Source: Rhodococcus sp. 4CII
Lineage (GTDB): Bacteria > Actinomycetota > Actinomycetes > Mycobacteriales > Mycobacteriaceae
Assembly: GCF_014256275.1 (NCBI RefSeq)
Contig: NZ_JACCFE010000004.1
Span: forward strand, 1 to 64,000
Reading direction: 5' to 3'
Length of the DNA stretch: 64,000 bases
The translations under genes were made by a program, and so were the position numbers. Each line of letters starts with the position of its first letter. The first letter of the stretch is position 1. This document shows positions 1 through 7,200 of the stretch, one piece after another. The notes beneath the pieces are model-generated. The model made no database searches and was not told the origin of the DNA. It worked only from the letters and a program-made list of their open reading frames with translations.

Positions 1-368
1 TCGCCGGATTCCCACTCGCCCGGCAGCGGATGAAACCGCCGAGCCTGGCCCTGGAAGTAGGCGAAGACGTGAAACGCCCGATCGGGCGCAGCCTCGCGCA
101 GCGCCTGCACCACCAGCTCGGCGTGGGCCGGTGAGCCGAACACCACCACCAGCAGCGACTCGATGTCACCGACACGCTCGCGTGCGACCTCGACCCACTC
201 CTCACGATCGGCCTCCGACACAACCTCGGGAAGCTGGGCAAGCAACACCGTCCCGAACACCCTCTCATCGAGCGGAGCCACCACAACCTCCGACGTAGGC
301 AAGTGCCCCGCCAGACTCACCGCCAACGCGGCCGCATCCACTGCCGAACTGATACGAATCGGTTCCAT
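1..368 (-). CDS. DUF4192-like protein, C-terminus off the left edge
   Basis: The reading frame starts at the ATG at 368 and runs open to base 1, giving about 122 residues of a longer protein. A hydrophobic stretch (VLLAQLPEVV), followed by LLVVVFGSP, a helix with HAELVVQALREA and an RRFHPLPGEW segment, resembles the central part of the actinobacterial DUF4192 family, whose function is unknown. The match is from memory of the family pattern and is not firm. The gene is the last of a minus-strand series and is separated from the one before it by a strong hairpin terminator, so it probably has its own promoter in the 369-488 gap. Confidence 0.55.
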   Translation of the reverse strand, partial: MEPIRISSAVDAAALAVSLAGHLPTSEVVVAPLDERVFGTVLLAQLPEVVSEADREEWVEVARERVGDIESLLVVVFGSPAHAELVVQALREAAPDRAFHVFAYFQGQARRFHPLPGEWESG

Positions 369-488
369 CACACAAACCCCTTTGGGTCGGTGGGTGAGCT
401 GGTCAGACTCACCCGCTGAAATTTGGACTTACTGCACCTCGAAAACTAGCCGAACCCAGCGACAAAAACACCCCTGGAACAGCGAAAA

Positions 489-517
489 CGTCCCCGGCAC
501 AGCCGGTGCCGGGGACG
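489..517 (-). terminator. Hairpin terminator, copy 1
   Basis: An 11-bp perfect stem (CGTCCCCGGCA / TGCCGGGGACG) with a 7-base loop is followed on the minus strand by a TTTTC run. It lies just after the minus-strand gene ending at 582. The same stem occurs again at 2037-2071. Confidence 0.75.
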
Positions 518-581
518 CCGGCAGAAACTGACTCGGCGGCGCCCAGCGGCTACACGCTGGACACCACCAAGTCACGCTCAA

Positions 582-929
582 TCAGGCTGTGCAACTGAGC
601 CTTTTCCAGTGCGGCATGCGCGTGAGCCGAGCAATGCTCGCGCGCGCCCGATCGATCCACTCCGATTGCGCGTCCGGCGCCAGCGCTGACCAGTCCCGCC
701 CGGTCAGCGTCGAGCAGTCCAGCGCCGCGACCGTCTCGACCGGCACCAGAAGGCGCCAGGCCGCCAGACGGAAGACATCGGCGAACTGAGTGTTCACCGG
801 AGGCCACGCCGAACCAGGCATGCACTCGGTAAACGCTTGTGCTGCGGCATCTTCCACCCGCCGCGAAACCGGGTAGTGCCGTGAGCACCGAAACTCGCCA
901 CTGTGGATCTCGGATCGGAACTGATTCAT
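582..929 (-). CDS. Hypothetical protein downstream of DUF3560 gene
   Basis: This 115-residue protein begins MNQFRSEIHSGEF. Its ATG overlaps the stop of the DUF3560 gene (ATGA), so the two are translationally coupled; this is why the start at 929 is preferred over longer frames. It contains a region rich in W and A (FADVFRLAAWRLLVPVETVAAL) and no transmembrane segment or known motif. It ends just before a hairpin terminator, so it is the last gene of a two-gene unit. I do not recognise the family. Confidence 0.7.
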   Translation of the reverse strand: MNQFRSEIHSGEFRCSRHYPVSRRVEDAAAQAFTECMPGSAWPPVNTQFADVFRLAAWRLLVPVETVAALDCSTLTGRDWSALAPDAQSEWIDRARASIARLTRMPHWKRLSCTA

Positions 930-1930
930 GACCGGGCGTCCTCCACGGCGATAAAGGTCTCCACCGGCTCTTTCTGAGCCTCGGCGCGGATATGGCCGCT
1001 GAGCTCGTGATACGCAACCTTGTCCGTCCAGCGCCCACCCACGATCGAAGGGATGCTCACGGTCTTCCTGTTCACACGAACGACCCTGTACCACTGGCCG
1101 CGACGCTGAACCTGATCACCCTTCGCGATGTCATCGGGCCCGTAGTTCGTTGCTTGCCCCGATGCGATCTGCTCCGCGCGAACTCCCTCCCAATACGAGA
1201 TCTGATCTGCGCGTTCCTCCATCCGAGCAATAACCGATTCCCGGTAAGCACCCTCGACCGGCGCAGTCTTCTCGACCTGCTTGACTCCCCGCACGACGAA
1301 CAATGTCCGTTCGTGCCCGTCCAAAAGCCGCTGATCTGCACGCTGGCTCGCCTGCAGCGAGTCGATACGATTCTTGACCGTCTCCGGGTTGTACCGAGCC
1401 GACGTCGTCACCGCCGCCGACTCAGCCCGCCGCCGAGCCGCCTTCGCCTCCTCCTCGGCAGCCACGGCCTGCCCGAGCGTGCGATGCGCGGTCTCGATTG
1501 CCCGCCGGTGTCGCCTCTCCGAATGGTGCCCCACGTGAATCGGCTCGCCACCCTCCGGAAGCGCATCGTGTGCGCGCCGGTCAGCCTCCCATGCTTGGTC
1601 GGCCTGATCGGCTCGTCGCTGCGCCTTGTCTTCGAGTGCAGCGACGCGGCCGGCCTGACGCTCAATCCGATCGGCCTCGACCTCGGCAGTTGGCCGCGCC
1701 GTGGCATCGATCTCAATCCGTACCTCGAACCCAGCAGCGCGCAACGCCGCCGCAGTGCTCTCGATCAAGTGCAACTTCGGCGCCCGATCCCGGCTCCCGC
1801 GGATACCCCAGGTCCCGAGCGAACGAAACCACCGCCACCCCAGTGCTTTCAACGCCTCGTTCGTACCATCGCCGCGCGACGTCCCCTTTATCAAGGTCCC
1901 TTCGGCCGCACTATGTGAAATCGTCACCAT
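926..1930 (-). CDS. DUF3560 domain protein
   Basis: This 334-residue protein has the layout of the actinobacterial DUF3560 family. The N-terminal part starts MVTISHSAAEGTLIKGTSRG and includes WRWFRSLGTWGI. A charged coiled coil follows (about residues 85-125), then the signature GEPIHVGHHSERRHRRAIE (about 126-144), a second long coiled coil, and a C-terminal segment with a KGDQVQRRGQWYRVVRVN beta motif. The family is common on actinobacterial plasmids and phages; its role is unknown. A GTG 3 bases downstream is an alternative start. The gene sits between the terminator at 2037-2071 and its coupled partner. Confidence 0.85.
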   Translation of the reverse strand: MVTISHSAAEGTLIKGTSRGDGTNEALKALGWRWFRSLGTWGIRGSRDRAPKLHLIESTAAALRAAGFEVRIEIDATARPTAEVEADRIERQAGRVAALEDKAQRRADQADQAWEADRRAHDALPEGGEPIHVGHHSERRHRRAIETAHRTLGQAVAAEEEAKAARRRAESAAVTTSARYNPETVKNRIDSLQASQRADQRLLDGHERTLFVVRGVKQVEKTAPVEGAYRESVIARMEERADQISYWEGVRAEQIASGQATNYGPDDIAKGDQVQRRGQWYRVVRVNRKTVSIPSIVGGRWTDKVAYHELSGHIRAEAQKEPVETFIAVEDARS

Positions 1931-2036
1931 GCCAGAACAACTCCCAAAACAAGGGGGCAGATGGTCAGTCCGCCCTTCAACAGGACAACACCGAATCTAC
2001 CCCCACGCACCGTCAAAAACAGACGCTGAACAGTGA

Positions 2037-2071
2037 AAACGTCCCCGGCACACCCGGTGCCGGGGACGTTT
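2037..2071 (-). terminator. Hairpin terminator, copy 2
   Basis: A 14-bp stem (AAACGTCCCCGGCA pairing with TGCCGGGGACGTTT) with a 7-base loop lies downstream of the minus-strand gene ending at 2112. It is nearly the same as the terminator at 489-517, including part of the flanking bases, so the two could recombine. Confidence 0.8.
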
Positions 2072-2111
2072 GTGTCTAGCGACTGACTGACGCTGTAACC
2101 GACTGACTATC

Positions 2112-2708
2112 TCAGCGTTGAGATCGGCGTTTCCGCGGTCCAGATCCGCCCAAGGACTGCTTCCGGACGCTGTCGAGTGTCGCCCACAGCGCTTCGTTGT
2201 CCAGATCGCTTCGGTGCTTCTCGATGGCCGACACGAGCTGGTCAATCACTGCCCGAGCCGGCGGATTGAACGTCATTGCTGCCGCACCCGCCCAGGCGAG
2301 CGGTTCGTCCTCGCGCTTCAGGATCCGGTCGAGCGCACCCTCACACCGGTCGAAGAACTTCTCGGTGCGCTTAGTCTGATTGTCATCCTGATCGTTGGCT
2401 TCGAGCGCTCCCTCAGCGAGATCGAGAAATCCATTGATGATCCCCGTCGCGCGGTCACGCAGCACCGGGTCGAACCCGAGCGATGACCAGAATCCGTTCC
2501 ACCGCGTGCGGTAACTGTGGTCCGAACTGAGCGGCACAAGGTGGTCGCGTATCAGCCGGCCGAGGCTGTTCTCGTCCAGCTCACGCAGCTGACGCGCCAA
2601 GAGTGCTGGCTTCGATGCCTCGGGCAACGGCTGCGGATCTTTCACGCGCAACCATGGGCGCGGCCCCACCGAATCGATCACGGCAGTGAGCGGCCCGACG
2701 ATGACCAC
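2112..2708 (-). CDS. Hypothetical protein at the end of the replication operon
   Basis: This 198-residue acidic, soluble protein has no recognised domain. It has helical segments (LLARQLRELDENSLGRLIRDHLV; DLAEGALEAND) and a basic C-terminal tail (GPRKRRSQR). The listed start gives a 31-base overlap with the small gene upstream in another frame, which is more than the usual ATGA overlap. The segment before the start reads FVVIVGPLTAVID without a stop, so a single-base frameshift fusing it to the upstream 53-residue frame is possible. It is the last gene before the terminator at 2037-2071. Confidence 0.6.
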   Translation of the reverse strand: MVIVGPLTAVIDSVGPRPWLRVKDPQPLPEASKPALLARQLRELDENSLGRLIRDHLVPLSSDHSYRTRWNGFWSSLGFDPVLRDRATGIINGFLDLAEGALEANDQDDNQTKRTEKFFDRCEGALDRILKREDEPLAWAGAAAMTFNPPARAVIDQLVSAIEKHRSDLDNEALWATLDSVRKQSLGGSGPRKRRSQR

Positions 2709-2839
2709 GAAAGATCGACCTTACGACGGTGCGAGCTCTCGGCGTGATCATCGAGCACGAACTCCGAAAGCAGCGCCTTGGCTCGTTGCTCGACGAAGCT
2801 GGCTTCGTTGTCCATGTTCATACCCTTCTCGTTTGTCAT
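2678..2839 (-). CDS. Small hypothetical protein, overlapping both neighbours
   Basis: This 53-residue frame starts MTNEKGMNMDNEASFVEQRA. Its ATG overlaps the stop of the HTH gene upstream (ATGA). The first 40 residues are charged and helical; the last dozen (SWSSSGRSLP) look unlike them and lie where the next gene's frame begins. This pattern would fit either a real short protein or the 5-prime part of one gene broken by a frameshift near 2700. Confidence 0.5.
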   Translation of the reverse strand: MTNEKGMNMDNEASFVEQRAKALLSEFVLDDHAESSHRRKVDLSWSSSGRSLP

Positions 2840-3468
2840 CTCAACTCCTTCGACACAGCTAACACCGACAGATCGACCGCCGGCGCGTCGTTCGACCACA
2901 CATGTGTACGACCAACAGGAAGCAACTCCGGTAGCGGGTGCAACCTCCACGGCTCGATCTCATCGAGCACTTCCTGAGCAAGCACCACACCATGGAAACG
3001 CGTCGGCACCGTCGTGACATCGACAATGGAGCCCCGGCGCCGGCACTCGTTCATCGAGCGGGCCGAACCGTTGCTGATCACAACCTGCTTCCAGGGCTTG
3101 CCAGTGATGTCAAGAATCGCCACGACGTGTGGCTCGAGCCAACCCCGCTCACGCCAAACAGGCAAAACTCCTTTGTCCTTCGGGAGAGCGATCTGGGCGA
3201 TCGCCTCGCGGGCGTAGTCGGCCTGCTGCCGGCCCCGCAACTCAGACTCGGCGGCCGGCAGACGCAGCTGCTCGAGTCGACGATGTGGGACGGCCGCCAA
3301 CTGTCGGTTGGAGCCGGCCAACCATCGCCTAACGGTGCGCGACGAGACATGCATAGCGTCCGCGACCGCCTGCGCGTCAACACTTCCACGCGCCGTTTCG
3401 CCGTAACAGGTCCGGAGCATCGCCTCGAGACGTTTGCGCGTCCAGCGAGGTCCTCGATGTACGACCAC
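2836..3468 (-). CDS. Helix-turn-helix protein after the Tpg-like gene
   Basis: This 210-residue protein has a homeodomain-like HTH near residues 30-55 (VDAQAVADAMHVSSRTVRRW), the same style of DNA-binding segment as in the Tpg-like gene just before it. The rest forms an alpha/beta domain with VVAILDITGKPWKQVVISNG, which I cannot assign. It starts with GTG at 3468, two bases after the stop of the Tpg-like gene, and ends in an ATGA overlap, so it belongs to the replication operon. It may be a diverged second terminal-protein-like factor or an operon regulator; the sequence does not decide this. Confidence 0.75.
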   Translation of the reverse strand: MVVHRGPRWTRKRLEAMLRTCYGETARGSVDAQAVADAMHVSSRTVRRWLAGSNRQLAAVPHRRLEQLRLPAAESELRGRQQADYAREAIAQIALPKDKGVLPVWRERGWLEPHVVAILDITGKPWKQVVISNGSARSMNECRRRGSIVDVTTVPTRFHGVVLAQEVLDEIEPWRLHPLPELLPVGRTHVWSNDAPAVDLSVLAVSKELR

Positions 3469-3470
3469 AA

Positions 3471-4205
3471 CTACCGTTCCAGGTCGAAGCTGTTAATTTG
3501 AAAGAACTCCCACCCACCGACGTAGTCCTGCGCTCGCGTGTTCATCCAGTCGGTCATTCCCTTGTCGCCACCGCGTTCATACGCACTCCACATCGCCTCG
3601 ACCTGGTCGGGCGTCAGCGTCAAGGTGATCAGCCGATCGCGGGCATACTCCCGCGGTCCCGGACCCTGAACAGCATCGATCCTGATCTTGCCGCCGTATT
3701 TGGCCAGCGCCTTACCTTGTTTGCTGCTTCGCATAGTCGACATCGCCGCGCGACGTGCGCTCTGCGTAGATGCCGCGCGTTTGGCCTTGTGGGCTAGGGC
3801 TTTGAGGGTCTCGGCTCGTGGTTTGGCGATTCGCTGCCGACCTTCCGGGGCCAGCCAGCGTTCCACGGTGCGTCGAGAGACCCCAAGATCGCGTGCTGCG
3901 GCGGCAGTGTTGATCTCGCTCCGTTTGCCGGGCCCGTAAGCGGCAAGCAGCTGAGCCTTGAGGTTGGCGGATCCAGGTCGACCGGAAGTGTCGGCGCCTC
4001 GGCGTCCGGTCAGCTTGCCGAAGAATTCCGATTGCATCTTTCCGCGCTCAGCGCGCAGCACTTCACGCACCGCTGTCTGGGTAACACGAAGTTCCTTGGC
4101 GGCTCTTACGACATTGATCTGGTTGTCCACCACAGAGCCGTAGTCCGCCAGACTGTCGGCGATCCGCGAATAGGCAGTGCGGCTGAGGGGTTTCCGTGCC
4201 ATCAC
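3471..4205 (-). CDS. Tpg-like (telomere terminal protein-like) HTH protein
   Basis: This 244-residue protein has two HTH segments (about residues 33-50, and 105-118 with AARDLGVSRRTVERWL). Its C-terminus reads REYARDRLITLTLTPDQVEA and ends in a WEFFQINSFDLE segment. In order and spacing this resembles Streptomyces Tpg, which has an HTH, a segment with RIRRIT and a short acidic tail around DIDYIDF. Tpg is covalently attached to the DNA ends of linear actinobacterial replicons and primes end-patching synthesis. The start (GTG 4205 or ATG 4202) overlaps the stop of the Tap-like gene, matching the tap-tpg order known in Streptomyces. The match is by eye; a generic HTH protein is the alternative. 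It is about 60 residues longer than Streptomyces Tpg. Confidence 0.65.
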   Translation of the reverse strand: MMARKPLSRTAYSRIADSLADYGSVVDNQINVVRAAKELRVTQTAVREVLRAERGKMQSEFFGKLTGRRGADTSGRPGSANLKAQLLAAYGPGKRSEINTAAAARDLGVSRRTVERWLAPEGRQRIAKPRAETLKALAHKAKRAASTQSARRAAMSTMRSSKQGKALAKYGGKIRIDAVQGPGPREYARDRLITLTLTPDQVEAMWSAYERGGDKGMTDWMNTRAQDYVGGWEFFQINSFDLER

Positions 4206-7200
4206 GAGTCACTTCCCGCGCTGATATCGGCGGACATCCACTCAGCCGGTGCGATCAGATCCGACTTGCCCCGGTAGCCCTTGCCGTCCAGGTACTGCTG
4301 ATGTTCGGCGAGGAGCGCGGAGCCTTCCGGCTTGTACTGGCCGAAACCACGTCCGAATTGCTTCGGTCCTCCAGGCCACGCCAGCTGGGGATCGGATTCA
4401 TCCGACACGTAGAGCACGGTGTCCTTGGTGACTGCGACGGGCCATTGTCCGGTGTCTTCGCCGATCTGAGCTATCCGGTACATGATGTTGGCCCGCGACT
4501 TGGCGACGATGTGGTGGTGACGCTCCGGTGAATATCCTGGCCGTCCTGCCAAGTGCAGATCGGAATTGAGAATGCCGATCGTGTGCGTATAGATGACTTT
4601 GTTCTGTTCGCGAGCCAACTGCGCGTCGAGATCGTCCTTGACGTCCAAGGCGGTGCGCGCATCCCGGATCCGTTCGTACCACGGGACGAGGACCCGTCCG
4701 TGATCAGGCCACACGTAGGCCTCCAGAATCTCTGGTTCGTACCCGAGACTGCTGGCGCGTTCGAGGGTGGGTGTAGTCACCCACTTCGGCTCAGAAATTG
4801 ACAAGCCCATCGGGTTGAGTGGATTCGGGAGCCGCCAGTCCGCGCACTCGGGGATCTCCACGAGCCAGTACCCGGGGAGCTTGCGATCGAACGGCAGTCC
4901 GTTCGAATGATGCACAGGTTCGCCGATCGGAAGTTCGAGACCGGCGATTCCTGCCGCGTACGAACCGCCACGGTCGAAGGCATGGACGTAACGGCACTTC
5001 GCTTCGTCGTCAGACAAGGTCCGTGACCAGTCGATATCCGCTTCGAAGATCTGGAACTTCTTCGCGAACTCCGCGTCCGACGATGCGAATACGCGCTTCC
5101 ACTCCTTCGGCCGGGCGGCGATCATCAGGTCGATGCCCGTCGATGCCGGGCTCACAGCCCAGGGGAACCGCAGAGCACCTGCAAGCAGTGACAGGCGCCG
5201 CGCCAGAACGGCGGGTGCCGGCGAGTCACCAAGAATGGGCATCTCCTTGGGGTCCTGGCTCATGCCGGAGACCAGTGCCACCCAGACACCACGCGTCTCG
5301 CCCTTCCACACGCGGGTCCAAGTGCCGAGCCGGTCCCCCTCCTTGCCGCCGAGCTGCCAGCCCTCGGAGAGAGCCTCTGTGACGAACGGAGATTGTGCGG
5401 TCAGTTCCTTGATCCGGTCGTTTCGATTGCGCTTGCCCAAACTGCTGGTGTCGATTCCCACGTGCTGCGCCATCGCGTCGGTGATCCAGATCTGCCCAGG
5501 CACCGACCATTTGTCTGACGTCCACGTGCCGAGGTCCAACGTCGCTACTAGCTCCGCGACATCGCCGACATGGGTGATCGGCGCGGCAAGGTCGTGACGG
5601 GTGCCATCGGGTAGCCATGCGCCATCGACGTCGAGTACTGCCGCGGGTGCGGTGAAGGTGGTCGGTGCTTCTCCTGCTGCAGGATTCGGCGCCGGAGTCG
5701 TCGTGGTCGGCTGCTGCGTGGTCTCCGCCGTCGCGACGATGGCCGGCGTTGCTGCAGCAGTGTCAGGAGACGTCGTTTCGACGGGCGCCGACTCCAGCTC
5801 GTCCACAACCATTGGCGAAACCTGTCCGACTGTGTCGCCGGTTGCTGCAGCTGCAGATCGGGTGACGGCGGTGCTCTGCCACCAGCAGGGAAGGTGCATC
5901 ACCAAGCCGTCGATCTGCCATCCGGCGTCCTCGCCGCCGCACAGGGCGCAGGTGGAAACCGGTGAAATCTGCACTCCATCAGCGAAATGCCCCTCGGCAT
6001 CGGTCTCGATAGCCATCTCAGGCTCCTGTTCGGAATGAGAGCTGGTCAGGCTCATGACTTCGTTGGACGAATCACCCGAAGCTACGCCGGGCCCTGGACT
6101 GTTCAGATCGGCGAGCCAACCGTCGAACAGAGCCGGACCGCTGGGTACATCAGGCCTGGACGAGTCGCTGGAATCGCCGCCGGGTGTCGAGTCAATTGAT
6201 CCTGCATCGCTGGTTACTTGGTCTTCCGGATCATCGCTACCGAGTAACTTGTGTAGCCGCAGTGCAACCATGCGCTGCCTGCGGTTTTCGCACTTGACCA
6301 TCCGCTGCACCGTGTACCGCGGCATCCGGCCTTTCCGTTCCTCCGCGATCAGCACGCCCTCGTCATAGAGAGCCCTCAAGGCGGTACCACGATCGATCTG
6401 CAAGGTATCGGTCATCGTCTGACCAGTGGCCTTCAACACCTGTTCGAGGGCCATCGGGTCCAACAAGACTTGTGGTTGACCATCGCACGGCCGCGGGTTA
6501 GCGACGACATATCCCAACCGAACGCCTCGACCTTCCGCACGCCATCGAGGGGTGCCGTCGGATGTTTCACCCACCACACTGCGCCGCCATCCAAGACATG
6601 CAGCCATCGACCAATCCGCTGGAGCTTGCCCCGTGTCGACGTCTTCCACGTAGGCGTGACCATTTCTCAGTGCGTGTACCAACAACTCCCGTACTCGCGC
6701 ACCGGTCCGCATGGGCAGATCTGGGTCAGTCGCCGCAGCAGCGGCATCAGACAAGCCCATCGTGACCAGGTCCCCGACCTGCGCGACTTCGTTCTCTGTT
6801 AACGCTCCGACATCAACAAGGAAACGTGACATCGCATGCCAGCCCGCCCACAGAGACCCCAAAGCGTCTGCCTGACGAACACTTTCACCACTCGTGCGCA
6901 AACGCTCGCTATACCGCTCACCTTCGGCAAACGCCTCAGCGCGGACACTATCCAACCGAGGACATAACCACTGCAGGTACGTGGCCATCAACAAGGCACG
7001 GCCATGACGGGAATGCGCAGTATCGAGTTCCTTCAAAACATCCAGTTCGATTTCCCGCGCCTGCAACGGCACCACGAGCATCCGCTGAGCTGCAGATCCT
7101 GGCCGCGGCATGATCTCGGAGGTAACCAACGCAGACGCGCGTGGCGGGGTTCCGTCCAGAACACCGAGACCATCACGTGTGCTTCTCGAGCGTTGCTCAC

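Noticed and set aside
992..2079. Long plus-strand frames opposite the DUF3560 gene
   Set aside because: Pro/Arg/Leu-rich composition typical of the antisense of a high-GC gene; the minus-strand protein has a recognisable domain.
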